A DNA stretch of 64,000 nt. It comes from Dorea sp. 5-2 (GTDB taxonomy: Bacteria; Bacillota; Clostridia; Lachnospirales; Lachnospiraceae). The stretch's first letter is position 1; each line of letters begins with the position of its first letter. Made by a program: the position numbers and the translations under genes. The stretch is taken from positions 79,127-143,126 of the forward strand of contig NZ_KE159717.1 of the NCBI RefSeq assembly GCF_000403455.2. Direction: 5' to 3'. The notes beneath the pieces are model-generated. The model had not been told where the DNA came from, made no database searches, and saw only the letters and a list, made by a program, of their open reading frames with translations. This document shows, in pieces, positions 50,750 to 60,385 of the stretch.

Positions 50750-52621
50750 GTCGAGTAGACAAGCGGCTCACGCCGCAAGCCCCTCACAGATCCGTGCGTG
50801 CGCCTTTCACGCACACGGCTCCTCATAGTAACATTCACTTTTAGAATAACCTCACATAAATCTTTGGTTTTGCTAAAGGATAAACTTTTAGCATGTCAGC
50901 AAACCCATCCCATGTATAGCTTTTCTTTTGACTTCGTCTGTTCAGTGCTTTGCACAGATATCTTTGCGTGAAATGCAGAAAAGAACCCAGCTTCTTGCCA
51001 TTATAGGAGACACCATAATACCTATAGTGCCCTACCAGCTTCTTATTCAGCTTTTCTATCAGTTCCTTCACAGGCAGGTCGTTATTGGCATACAGCCATT
51101 CCTTCATGGCTTTTAGTTTCTGTGCATATTTCTTTCTGCTTGTTTTCGGCTTCACACAGAAATTTCCGCTCTTCCTGCCTTTCCCATAGTAGAAAGTAAA
51201 ACCCAGAAAATCAAATGTCTCCGGCTTCTTTCCATATCTGCGTCTGCTGTTGCTCTCCGCATACCTTCCAAACTCAATCAGCCGGCTCTTGCTCTCCTCC
51301 AGTTCAAGATTGAATTTCCCCAGCCTTTCCTTCAGTGCGGCATAGTATCTCTCTGCGTCTGACTTGTGCTGGAATCCCGCAATAAAATCATCTGCATACA
51401 CCGCCAGGAAGCACGTCCCTTCTGTCTCTTTCAGCACTACAAACTTGTACCAAAGCGTCAGTACATTGTGCATATAGATATTTGCCAGAATCGGGCTGAT
51501 GATGTTTCCCTGCGCTGAACCTTCCTCGCCTGCTTCATAGACACCTTCTGTTACCACTCCGGCTTTCAGATATTTGTTTATCAGCCACAGGAGATTTCTG
51601 TCCTTAATATACAGCCCCAGAAATTTCATAATCCATTCATGGCTCATGTGGTCAAAGAATCCCCTGATGTCTGCGTCCACCACATAGTTAATCCATTCGT
51701 TCTGTAATTGGCGGTGGACTTCCTTTATCGCATCATGACATCCTCTGTTTGGTCTGAACCCATACATACAGTTAAGGAATCTCGGTTCATAAATCGCTTC
51801 CAGTATTTTCTTTACCGCAAGCTGCACAATCTTGTCCTCGTAAGAGGCAATCCCCAGCGGTCTCATCTTTCCGTTGCTTTTCGGTATATACACCCTTAGC
51901 GATGGCAGTGGCCTGTATGCCTTGTTCTTTAACCGTTCCACCAGATTTGTGATGTTCTCTTCCAGGTGTTCTTCATACTCTGCTTTTGTCACCCTGTCAA
52001 TCCCTACTGCCTTCTTCCCATCCAGTTCCTTATGGCACTGCATGAGCATTTCAGCATTTATCAGATGGTACAGAGAAGTGAACTCTGGCTTCGGCGTTGT
52101 CGCCGATATTTCTGCTATCCTTTCTAATTTTGTTCCCATCAATACCTCCGTTCCTGAGCACGGTTGATGTGTCATCAGAAAGACCGTTACTATGTAGCCC
52201 CCTTCCCTCCACCGGCATTACCCGGCTTCTATGGTACTATGAGACTATCCGACTGCCTGCCACCCATCCGCTTATCTCCATCTTCTAGTTGATAAAACGT
52301 ACTTGTTTCCAAGAAGCGGCAGGCTCTCCCCAGTTGACAATTAACCACAATGTCAAGCATGACTGGCTCTTTGACCCCGCAGTGCCGGACAGTTCTCGCC
52401 TTATACGAACTGCCCGATATTGCTTTCCGCACCAGTTAAGACGTCAGCCCTCTGAACTTCAACATTTCGAGGCTCAATCGCATTGCAGCCCTACTTGCTC
52501 GCTGTCTACGCTTCGCACCAGCCATTACTGACCGCCACGCAAGACTCGCTACTGTTGGTTGGCTAGACCTTCGCAGACAGGATTTGCACCTGTTAGGTTA
52601 ATTGCCCTTTGCTGGGCGCAC
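50750..52621 (-). mobile_element. Group II intron with encoded LtrA-type protein
   Basis: On the minus strand the 5' end GTGCGCCCAGCAAAGGGC (from 52621) matches the usual GUGCG start. About 450 bases of structured RNA precede the ORF. After the ORF, domain V reads GAGCCGTGTGCGTGAAAGGC with the complementary CGCACGCACGG, followed by domain VI and the end TCTACTCGAC at 50750. All recognisable parts are there, so it may still be mobile. It lies between the lipoprotein gene and the degraded gene at 50290-50696. Confidence 0.82.
50841..52175 (-). CDS. ltrA: Group II intron reverse transcriptase/maturase
   Basis: 444 residues. Reverse-transcriptase blocks: RPLPSLRVYIPKSNGKMRPL, VDADIRGFFDHMSHEWIMKF, EGSAQGNIISPILANIYMHN, the active site AVYADDFIAGF (YADD), and an X/maturase domain (KLVGHYRYYGVSYNGKKLGS). 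No HNH endonuclease domain is evident at the C-terminus, so retrohoming would rely on nicked or replicating DNA. It splices and mobilises the surrounding intron. Confidence 0.92.
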   Translation of the reverse strand: MTHQPCSGTEVLMGTKLERIAEISATTPKPEFTSLYHLINAEMLMQCHKELDGKKAVGIDRVTKAEYEEHLEENITNLVERLKNKAYRPLPSLRVYIPKSNGKMRPLGIASYEDKIVQLAVKKILEAIYEPRFLNCMYGFRPNRGCHDAIKEVHRQLQNEWINYVVDADIRGFFDHMSHEWIMKFLGLYIKDRNLLWLINKYLKAGVVTEGVYEAGEEGSAQGNIISPILANIYMHNVLTLWYKFVVLKETEGTCFLAVYADDFIAGFQHKSDAERYYAALKERLGKFNLELEESKSRLIEFGRYAESNSRRRYGKKPETFDFLGFTFYYGKGRKSGNFCVKPKTSRKKYAQKLKAMKEWLYANNDLPVKELIEKLNKKLVGHYRYYGVSYNGKKLGSFLHFTQRYLCKALNRRSQKKSYTWDGFADMLKVYPLAKPKIYVRLF

Positions 52622-52662
52622 AACTGAAAGTTGTGGTGTAGAGTTTTATGCTCTAACTCCTG

Positions 52663-53148
52663 TTACCAATTAATACCTAATTCTTGAAAATCTCCGTCTG
52701 TAGAAGCCAGCACTAAATCCAATTCTGTGTTTTTTTCTGCTACTAGTTTTATTCGATTTAAACCTTGTTTAACTGAGAATGTCTGCGTTATCTCATTACT
52801 GTTAGAGGCGAAGTCTTTTTCAGCTAATAGGATTAATGTGTTATCAGGTAAAATAAGTACCAATTTTGCTTTTCCACTTTTGATGGACATCTCACCTGAA
52901 AGTTCAATATCCATATCTTCATCAGACGTAAAAGACCAAATAGTTTCCATTCCTTCAATATCGTCAATTTTTGCTTCAATCTTTTTGTTATCGATTTCTT
53001 GTTCTATTTCTCCAAGATTAAATGTATTGGTTTCGCTTGCAATTTTTTTATCATTATTATAAATAGATAACATTGAATTAAATGAACATGATGAAAATAA
53101 AAGCATGATTGCAATAGTTGGTAAAATAATTCTTACTTTTAAGCACAT
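52663..53148 (-). CDS. Putative lipoprotein
   Basis: 161 residues. A signal peptide with lipobox (LPTIAIMLLFSSCSFN; Cys21 would be lipidated) is followed by a polar domain that is not recognised. It would be anchored to the outer face of the membrane. The start is not preceded by a perfect site, but AAGGGAG lies upstream. It is just upstream of the group II intron, which begins 42 bases after its stop. Confidence 0.7.
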   Translation of the reverse strand: MCLKVRIILPTIAIMLLFSSCSFNSMLSIYNNDKKIASETNTFNLGEIEQEIDNKKIEAKIDDIEGMETIWSFTSDEDMDIELSGEMSIKSGKAKLVLILPDNTLILLAEKDFASNSNEITQTFSVKQGLNRIKLVAEKNTELDLVLASTDGDFQELGINW

Positions 53149-53241
53149 AAAAAATTCTCCCTTCTTGCTTTTGTCAACTCCAATTTTCCTCTATCTACAT
53201 CTTCCCGACAAATTTAGATTTGTTTATTCGCCCATCATATA

Positions 53242-53694
53242 TTAGCTATTTAGAAGTTTTGTCAAATCCTCCACGGAAGCATCCATTTTCACAGAAACTT
53301 CTTCCATGGTCATGCCGGAAGCAAGAAAGCGTTTTATCACCATTTTCATATCCTCGCCGACCTCAATGATATGGCCGTCCAAATCGCAGAACCGGATCAC
53401 CCGCTGGCCCCAGCTATGTTCGATCACTTCTCCCAGATATTCCATGTCCGGGAATTCTTTTATCTTGTTTAGAAAACCGTCAAAGTCCTGTTCCTCAAAG
53501 ACGATTTCTGTATTGTTGGATTTTTTTAATATCTTTTCTTTCGGCAGATTCACAAGCCAGTCAAAATCCTGCTGCAATGCCAGGCCGCAGGTAAAGGCGA
53601 TGTTCTTACCGTAATCCTGAAACACCTCTAATCCAAACAGATCCTCATAAAATTTTCTTGCGGCGTTAATATCTGCCACCGATAAAGCATACAT
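53242..53694 (-). CDS. VOC (glyoxalase/bleomycin-resistance-like) protein
   Basis: 150 residues. One VOC fold: SVADINAARKFYEDLFGLEV, DFDWLV, EVIEHSWGQRVIRFCDLDGH, IIEVGEDM; His and Glu near the end are probable metal ligands. A C-terminal ~35-residue tail follows. The best ribosome site (AAAGGAG) points to an ATG at 53705 in another frame (MKHVCF), so a frame change just after the start may have damaged the N-terminus. Downstream of a degraded gene. Confidence 0.75.
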   Translation of the reverse strand: MYALSVADINAARKFYEDLFGLEVFQDYGKNIAFTCGLALQQDFDWLVNLPKEKILKKSNNTEIVFEEQDFDGFLNKIKEFPDMEYLGEVIEHSWGQRVIRFCDLDGHIIEVGEDMKMVIKRFLASGMTMEEVSVKMDASVEDLTKLLNS

Positions 53695-53919
53695 ACATGT
53701 TTCATATAAATACTCCTTTCAACCTGTGGTTCCCTATTTTTGACCGGATCTTCACAGACCTTCACTATTGAAAGTTCATTTTATCATAGAACAGCCTATA
53801 TCTCTACTATTTCATCTCCGGTTTTGTCCAAGATTTGTCCTGTTTTTGTCCATGCTAATCCCTATCGTTATTCCTGCTATTTTTCAGAATTAGTATGCAA
53901 AATGGATTCACAAGGATTA

Positions 53920-54660
53920 TCATCGTATGCCCGACAACACAGAGAGCAAACTTGAAATGCGTTCTGTACAGTCTGCTTCTCGCGTCTCCTGTTTTCTCCA
54001 GTCATTGGAAAGCGGGAAATATACCTTATCATTCACTGATTTCCCCATATCCCACTTACCATCTTCTTTTTTCAGCCCGTTTAACCAATCCGCAACAAAC
54101 CGCAGCTTATATGCCGCATGTTTGTATTCGGATAAAAGCTCAACAGCCACAAGATAACGGCGGGCCTGCCTGCTTTCAAAAACCTTGGGCAAGAACAGGA
54201 TTCTCTCGCTATATATGTAATAGATTCCACCCTCTTTGTCTAAAACATAGTCCATCAGAGCTTCCTCGGTTCTTCTGTCCAGGCAATTTACCAAAAGGGA
54301 TATTTGGTAAAAACACGTATAATCAATAAGCCTTCCGTCCATTGGCCGGCTACTTTATTGGCCGCCGGATATCCATCCGAAAATCTTCTGCTCCATGCTG
54401 TAAGCATAAGGGAAACGAAAATCTCCCAGTCCAAAATCTTTTCCCTGCGGTCCGGGACCTCCGCCTGTCCAACAAGACAGTTATTCATATAGGAACACGC
54501 TTTCTGGTATTGTATAGCCCAGATGTTCCAGCCGCCAAAACGCCTGCTCCGTTGTAATCGGCCTTCTGGAAGAGCCAGAGGGCGTATGGAAGAAACCCCA
54601 TTTGCCATCTTTTTCCTGCATGGAAATAATCTGTTGTGCCCACCTCGTATCTTTATGCAT
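53920..54660 (-). pseudogene. Frameshifted prenyltransferase/squalene-cyclase-repeat-like gene
   Basis: Start MHKDTRWAQQIISMQEKDGK at 54660 behind GGAGGGGAG; it stops after VFLYE. Homologous sequence goes on in a second frame (MNNCLVGQAEVPDRREKILD to KVAGQWTEG) and a third (RLIDYTCFYQISLLVNCLDR to SSLLSVLSGI, ending 53920). At least two frame changes and probably a deletion. The alpha-helical repeat with GKWGFFHTP and GKWDMGK resembles terpenoid-cyclase-like alpha/alpha toroids, but the function is unknown. Confidence 0.6.
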
Positions 54661-54709
54661 GAAATCTCCCCTCCCCAAGCTGCCTGTTGCCTCCATGCTC
54701 AGACTGTCT

Positions 54710-55495
54710 TTATCCAATATCGGTTTTACGGAAATGTGCAGCGCCTAATGCCAGCGGCAACAATAACCAGATAACCGACATCAAAATTCCACGGAATAAA
54801 AACTCCAGTGGAAATGCTTCTGTTGGACAGTCTGCCATAAGGTTCAATATCCAGTATCTGCTGATTGATATATTCAACCGCAGCACAGAAAACAGTAAAT
54901 CCAGTCCCTGTACCAGCAACGGGGAAAATATGATCACTGCCATCGTAATCCCAATCCCGGCTGCCATATTCCGGCTCCACTCACAAATGGCAATGACAAT
55001 ACTGCTGACAGCAGCTCCAAAAAGCAGCTGGAGACCAAAATAGATCAGCAGGTTCTGGAAAAATAGCCTGTCCCCCTCCGGCGTTCCGATGAGGACTAAT
55101 CCGATTATCAATATCACAAAGAATATAATCAGATTCATGATCAGGGTAACTGCCATTCCAAACAAATGCTTTGCCAGAAATACCTTCATTCTGGAATAGC
55201 CTTTGCCGACTACATTTTTCATTGCTCCATGCGTATAATCGCTTACCATCCATATGCAAAGGAATATCATCCCAAACATCGTTACAAGCCCTCCGCCAGC
55301 AAACTGTGCCGCCATACCGGAAATGCCGGTCTCCTGCAAAACATCCCCGCCGGCGCCCATTGCCTGGCCTGCTGCCGTCATGGTCAAATAGACAAGAAGT
55401 ATCATGCCTGCCGCAGATAAAAGGCATATCCAAAATGCTTTATTCTTCTTCCATCTATACCACTCACCATACAAAAGATTACGCATTGAAACCAC
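54710..55495 (-). CDS. ABC-2 type permease
   Basis: 261 residues with about six membrane helices (FWICLLSAAGMILLVYLTMT and later spans). The start overlaps the ATPase gene by 17 bases. It forms the membrane part of a BcrA/BcrB- or lantibiotic-immunity-like exporter. It ends 50 bases before the degraded prenyltransferase-like gene. Confidence 0.83.
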   Translation of the reverse strand: MVSMRNLLYGEWYRWKKNKAFWICLLSAAGMILLVYLTMTAAGQAMGAGGDVLQETGISGMAAQFAGGGLVTMFGMIFLCIWMVSDYTHGAMKNVVGKGYSRMKVFLAKHLFGMAVTLIMNLIIFFVILIIGLVLIGTPEGDRLFFQNLLIYFGLQLLFGAAVSSIVIAICEWSRNMAAGIGITMAVIIFSPLLVQGLDLLFSVLRLNISISRYWILNLMADCPTEAFPLEFLFRGILMSVIWLLLPLALGAAHFRKTDIG

Positions 55496-56405
55496 CTCCC
55501 GGCAGGGGCCTCTCGCCCATTCTCTCCATAAAATAGCTTTCCAAATCCTCTCCGGCCAAACGGCTCTCTTTCAAGGCAATTCCATTTGCCGCGACTGCAT
55601 AGTTGATTTCTTCGGTCGTGTCCAACTTTTCAAAAACACATATGGTATGTGCATCCGCAACCGTACTTGAGATACCCAGTTTTTCCGTCAGAACCGCCGC
55701 TGCCCTCTGTGCGTCATCCACTGTAAGCTTCAGATACCGCCTGCATGTTACGTCCAGCTGATCAGCGCCAATCTCTTCAATCAGTACGCCGTCCCGTAAG
55801 ATACCATACCTTGTCGCAATCTTTGACAGTTCCCCTAAAATATGGCTTGAAATCAATACCGTCACATGTTCCTCCCGATTCAGTTTTAATAGCAAATCCC
55901 GGATTTCCCTGATACCAGACGGATCCAATCCGTTTATTGGCTCGTCCAAAATCAGGAAATTGGGCCTTCTTATCAGGGCAATGGCTAATCCAAGACGCTG
56001 TCTCATCCCCATGGAAAAATTCTTTACCTTTTTCTTCCCGGCCGATTCAAGCCCTACAAGCTCCAGCATACGATCTGAGACTGCCTTATCTGTAATGCCC
56101 AGATTCCTCCTGATGATTTCCAAATTATCCCTTGCGCTTATGCCGGGATAACCGCCCGGCTCTTCAATCAGGCTTCCGATATACTTTCTCTGCTGCTCTA
56201 AATCTGTTTTGCCGAAGAGCTCCATCTGTCCGCTATCCGGTGAGGCAAACCCCAACACCATACGCATGAAAGTAGTTTTTCCTGCGCCGTTCTTCCCAAT
56301 CAGCCCGTATATGTCTCCCCGGCGCACTGTTACGCTCACCTGATTTACGGCTATGCATTTCCTATAGGTCTTTGTCAGTCTTTCTGTCTTTAGTATATCG
56401 CTCAT
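55479..56405 (-). CDS. ABC transporter ATP-binding protein, bacitracin/lantibiotic type
   Basis: 308 residues. Begins LKTERLTKTYRKCIAVNQVS; Walker A GKNGAGKTT, signature FSMGMRQRL, Walker B FLILDEPINGLDP, H-loop LISSHILGELS. The ~90-residue C-terminal extension is usual in BcrA-type subunits. Partner of the permease downstream. No regulator is adjacent. Confidence 0.87.
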   Translation of the reverse strand: MSDILKTERLTKTYRKCIAVNQVSVTVRRGDIYGLIGKNGAGKTTFMRMVLGFASPDSGQMELFGKTDLEQQRKYIGSLIEEPGGYPGISARDNLEIIRRNLGITDKAVSDRMLELVGLESAGKKKVKNFSMGMRQRLGLAIALIRRPNFLILDEPINGLDPSGIREIRDLLLKLNREEHVTVLISSHILGELSKIATRYGILRDGVLIEEIGADQLDVTCRRYLKLTVDDAQRAAAVLTEKLGISSTVADAHTICVFEKLDTTEEINYAVAANGIALKESRLAGEDLESYFMERMGERPLPGGGFNA

Positions 56406-56568
56406 ATTGGCCTCCAGCTTTTCTTATCTTCATTCCAGGCTCTGCAAGATGTATTATTTTATCATTTATATGCACCTATTACAATGAGCTGGGCCAGTTT
56501 TGCAGATTAAGGGGCGGTTTTTGTACTCAGAAAATGGCCACCCAAACATGGAGCAGCCGCTTCTTCCT

Positions 56569-56655
56569 CTAATCATCTTTCTTATTCCTACGGTCAACAT
56601 ATGTAAGAATTACAAAGATACATGAAATAATTGATACAACCTCCAAAATACTCAT
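56569..56655 (-). CDS. Holin-like type I toxin candidate (28 residues)
   Basis: ATG 56655 follows AAAGGAGAGG. The peptide MSILEVVSIISCIFVILTYV ending DRRNKKDD has one membrane span and a charged C-terminal tail, matching the small putative holin-like toxins of Firmicutes type I toxin-antitoxin loci. Those are silenced by an antisense RNA overlapping the gene. I see no unambiguous antisense promoter. It lies in the 400-bp gap between an ABC operon and the NB-ARC gene, divergent from the latter. Confidence 0.65.
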   Translation of the reverse strand: MSILEVVSIISCIFVILTYVDRRNKKDD

Positions 56656-56814
56656 ACACAAACCTCTCCTTTCTCTACCGTTCTGTTTCCAACAATGGTA
56701 TAATGTCTGTACAGCTATAACCTTTGCTTACGCATATACTGTAATATATTTGAGAAGTTGGATTCCAGTCAGATTATGGTTGGATTTCTAAACCTGACGA
56801 AAGGAGAAAATCTC

Positions 56815-59805
56815 ATGGCAGATATCATCACCACTTCCGCTTTCCTTCGTACCTTATTAATGAAATGCATTGGCACTGTTATGATTGAATGGGAACAATG
56901 GGATTTCCCCCAGCCCTCCTTTGACAGAGGCTATTTTAATGACCGGCTCAAGCGCCCAGTTCCGGTAAATACCCTCACACGCCAGAGGCTGAAACGCCTT
57001 TTTGAAAATGTTTTTTCTCCCGATAACCGTAAAGGAAAATTTCAGGAGCCACAGGCAGTTGAAGCGGCAAATGCCTTTATTTCCCTTGCAGAAAAATATT
57101 TTCATATCAATCTATCCGTCTGGGAAAATAATTATACAACAGACAACAGTACCAGCCGCTCCCATCTGCTTTCCTGTCTTGATGTGGTTCTGGGAACGAT
57201 AGAAGGGACCGAGTTACTGCCGTCAGAAAAGATTGCTGATTCCCTAAATAACTATATGACAGAAATCCATTCTGCCGAAAATATGCCTGCTCCCACATAT
57301 CCAAAACTGCTGACCCCTGCCCCCTGCCAGCAGGCTTCCAACTTTTTTGGCCGCCAAAATACAACCTCTTTCCTGATGGAGCAGTTACTTTCCGGACATT
57401 CCTGTTACTTGCATGGGATAGGCGGTATTGGTAAAACCGAAATTGCAAAATCAGTTCTGAAACAGATTCTAAGTATGACCTCTTCCAGTTATGGTTTTAC
57501 CCACATTGTATGGGTGAATTACACAGATGGAGATTTCGCCCTTTCCCTCGTGCGCGCCCTGAATCTGGATGGGACAATCAATAACATGGAACAGGCATTC
57601 CAGAAGGCCGTTTCCATCATAAACCAATACCATGAAAATCTGTTGCTTATTATAGATAACGTAGAAAATGCTGATGATGAGCACCTGCTTGGACTCTGCG
57701 GATACCTTAACTGCCGTTTTCTGATTACGAGCCGCTGCGAGGGATTCCCGTCTTTTACCAAAATACCTGTCCCGGCGCTCTCTGAGAACGATTGCATGAC
57801 TTTATTCTATTCCTATTACTTTGGCCAAAAAGACGATATCATGCTTAAGAAAATTATACAGCTTGCAGACCGCCATACCGTTACCATTGAGCTTCTTGCA
57901 AAAATTGCAGATTCGGAGGAAGTTCTCTTATATGAATTCTACGATTCTCTGGTTCAATGCGGCTTCCACATCAGTGCCGAAGAGGTGACTACGGCTCATG
58001 AAAAGATGCATTCCGAAGGCCGGATAATCGAACAGTTGAAAAAACTCTTTGCCGTGTATGGCTGCAACCCTGAAGCACAGCATTTACTGATTCAGATTTC
58101 GACCATCCCCAATATCCAGTTCGGATTTGAAAAAGCGAAAAAGTGGTTTGGCTTAAAAAACCGTACCCCGCTGAATCAGTTAGCCAAAAAAGGCTGGATA
58201 AAAAAAGAACCGCTTTATGACAATGGCCGGCAGCATTATCTCTATTACATGCACTCTGTTATAGCATCCGCAATCCGCGCCCAATTTACAGAGCAGCTTT
58301 ATCAGGCATGTCAGAGCTTCATTTATGAAATTACATTGGAAATGAAGGAAATCCGCTCCCAGAATGACGCGGCTAAAAAGGAATTGATTCAGTTCAGCTG
58401 GTCACTGAATGATATTTTCCAGGGGCAGTTCCATTCAGAAAACGACTGTGACTTTCTGTGGGCTTTGGCTGAAATCTATCGGGATATTGGTTATTATAAA
58501 CGTGCCGTTCCCCTGCTGGATCTGCTTTTTAAGCTTTATACAGAGTTATACGGGGATAACTGTATCCAGCTTGGTTCCGTCTTCAACAGCAAAGGGATGA
58601 TTGCATATAACCTGTCCCATTTTGATGCAGCACTGGATTTTTATCAAAAAAGCCGTGATATTATAGATGAACATATTACCCCTGAAGCAGTTTCTTCCTT
58701 GGCAAAAATAGAACTTGCAAAACTTGACCTGAATATTGGAAAAACATATTTAAAGACCGATTATCACAAGGCAGGTACGTTCTTTGACCGTGCCTATGAC
58801 GTGCTGCTTTTGGAAGAAGGCAGGGAAAGCCAGCTTACACAAAACGCCCTTGCACATAAGGCAATGTTTTTAGAGGATACCGGCCACTTGCTGGAAGCAG
58901 AAAATATATATGAAGAAATATATAATCAGAGCAAAGAAGATACGGATGATTATGACACACTGTTGCTGCGCGCCTCCGTTGCTCATCATATCGGGAATAT
59001 ATACTCAGACTATGCCCCTGATAAAGCAATGCCTTTCCTGATGGAAGCGAAAGATATTTTATGGAATATCCTTTCCCCTACCCACCCGGATACCCTGGAT
59101 GTCCTGAATTCTATCTGTTCTCTTGAACTTACGACAAAGGACAATTACCCGGAAGTCCTGTCTGACCTTCAGCATCTGCTGGAATTATTCATAAAGGCAT
59201 ACGGACCAGATGACCCACAGGTAGGAACCATCCACAACAATATCGGACTCTGCTTTTATTACATGGGACAGCCTGCAGAGGCTGTCAGGAATTACAGAAA
59301 AGCCATACAGATCAACATATCTGTTTATGGCGAAGACCATCCCTCAACAGCATATATTTATAATAACATCGGCGCGGCATATTCAGAAACAGAACATCCT
59401 GAAAAGGCTATTCCGGAACATGAGCATGCCTTAAAAATCTATAAAACGGCATATCCTGACAAACTCAATCTGGATTTTGCCCTTACTCACGCAGATCTTG
59501 CAGGCGCTTATTTATTGGAGGGAAGCGGGGACAAGACAATGGAACATCTAAATGAAGCATTTGACATATATCAGAAAATGCTTCCGGAAAATGCGCACCA
59601 GCTCATTTATCCATACTGTACCCTCGCCAATCTCATGACCACACTGGGAAACTATGAGACTGCCATTACCAGCTATTCTCACACCATCTGGCTCCTGCTT
59701 GAAAATGGTTATACGGAGGATTCCCCTGCGGTTCAGGAATTTGCTGTCAAAATAAATGATTTACAGCAGATGCAAAACGGCGAGGAACCAGATCGCAGTT
59801 TATAA
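56815..59805 (+). CDS. NB-ARC NTPase with TPR repeats (STAND protein)
   Basis: 996 residues from ATG 56815, behind AAAGGAG; 19 codons upstream are open but lack a site. Residues 1-180: an unrecognised N-terminus (LLMKCIGTVMIEWEQWDFPQ). NB-ARC core: P-loop LHGIGGIGKTEIAKSVL at 201-209, Walker B LLLIIDNVEN at 276-285, sensor RFLITSRCEG, then a winged-helix region. Residues ~540-970: tetratricopeptide repeats (DPQVGTIHNNIGLCFYYMGQ, STAYIYNNIGAAYSE). The architecture parallels plant-type NLRs and bacterial STAND defence ATPases. The effector would be the N-terminal domain or a partner. Monocistronic. Confidence 0.82.
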   Translation: MADIITTSAFLRTLLMKCIGTVMIEWEQWDFPQPSFDRGYFNDRLKRPVPVNTLTRQRLKRLFENVFSPDNRKGKFQEPQAVEAANAFISLAEKYFHINLSVWENNYTTDNSTSRSHLLSCLDVVLGTIEGTELLPSEKIADSLNNYMTEIHSAENMPAPTYPKLLTPAPCQQASNFFGRQNTTSFLMEQLLSGHSCYLHGIGGIGKTEIAKSVLKQILSMTSSSYGFTHIVWVNYTDGDFALSLVRALNLDGTINNMEQAFQKAVSIINQYHENLLLIIDNVENADDEHLLGLCGYLNCRFLITSRCEGFPSFTKIPVPALSENDCMTLFYSYYFGQKDDIMLKKIIQLADRHTVTIELLAKIADSEEVLLYEFYDSLVQCGFHISAEEVTTAHEKMHSEGRIIEQLKKLFAVYGCNPEAQHLLIQISTIPNIQFGFEKAKKWFGLKNRTPLNQLAKKGWIKKEPLYDNGRQHYLYYMHSVIASAIRAQFTEQLYQACQSFIYEITLEMKEIRSQNDAAKKELIQFSWSLNDIFQGQFHSENDCDFLWALAEIYRDIGYYKRAVPLLDLLFKLYTELYGDNCIQLGSVFNSKGMIAYNLSHFDAALDFYQKSRDIIDEHITPEAVSSLAKIELAKLDLNIGKTYLKTDYHKAGTFFDRAYDVLLLEEGRESQLTQNALAHKAMFLEDTGHLLEAENIYEEIYNQSKEDTDDYDTLLLRASVAHHIGNIYSDYAPDKAMPFLMEAKDILWNILSPTHPDTLDVLNSICSLELTTKDNYPEVLSDLQHLLELFIKAYGPDDPQVGTIHNNIGLCFYYMGQPAEAVRNYRKAIQINISVYGEDHPSTAYIYNNIGAAYSETEHPEKAIPEHEHALKIYKTAYPDKLNLDFALTHADLAGAYLLEGSGDKTMEHLNEAFDIYQKMLPENAHQLIYPYCTLANLMTTLGNYETAITSYSHTIWLLLENGYTEDSPAVQEFAVKINDLQQMQNGEEPDRSL

Positions 59806-59811
59806 GTTTTT

Positions 59812-59869
59812 ATGTCTCTCGAAATTCTGTATCGTGATGAAATTCCTCGCAGCAGAGCTGCGGGGAATT
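59812..59869. other. Mosaic junction: MerR-gene scrap plus hairpin
   Basis: TGTCTCTCGAAATTCTGTAT (from about 59813) is identical to a piece of the MerR gene near 48554. It is followed by the hairpin AATTCCTCGCAG (59841-59852) with CTGCGGGGAATT (59858-59869), one G-U pair. The hairpin could terminate either neighbouring gene, though T tracts are poor. Confidence 0.55.
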
Positions 59870-59883
59870 AGACCCAGAGAGAA

Positions 59884-60300
59884 TTAAAACTCATATCTTG
59901 TACCATGCGAGAGCAATAGGCCATCTGTCAATTCTACACGCAGAATGATGGTGTTTTCATCGTCAAAATCAGTATGTCCGTTATTTATCCATTCTGCAAA
60001 GACCTTTTTTAGCTTTTCTACAATCACACAATTTTCTATTTTTCCGAAATAACCCAGGCTGATGCCTTTCCCGTGCGCCGTAAACCACTCACCGGCGATT
60101 GCAACAGCAGGATTATTCTTTATGTGTTTCATTTTGTTTGAGAGTGCGTGGGTAATGATATAAAATGCCCCTTTTTCGTAATAGGCATTTACATATCGCA
60201 CATAGGGCATTGCCTTTTCTGTTGTCGCTAATGATATAATCGTATCTTTCCCAAAACGCCTAATCATGATCTGTTCTGCTTCTTGACTTAATTCTTTCAT
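59884..60300 (-). CDS. Pyridoxamine 5'-phosphate oxidase-like protein, copy B
   Basis: 138 residues, homologous to 49838-50254 throughout (TIISLATTEKAMPYVRYVNA, PAVAIAGEWFTAHGKG). The duplicate includes ~60 bases of upstream flank. Both copies keep an open frame and a start behind GGGAGGAAG, so both may be expressed. Probably a flavin-binding split-barrel enzyme of unknown substrate. Confidence 0.85.
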   Translation of the reverse strand: MKELSQEAEQIMIRRFGKDTIISLATTEKAMPYVRYVNAYYEKGAFYIITHALSNKMKHIKNNPAVAIAGEWFTAHGKGISLGYFGKIENCVIVEKLKKVFAEWINNGHTDFDDENTIILRVELTDGLLLSHGTRYEF

Positions 60301-60385
60301 TGAATCTTCCTCCCTTCAAATTACATTTTCGGATCTGTTCAAAGTCTCGGCAAACCGAAAGTTGTTACATTGTGGGGTATGTTCA

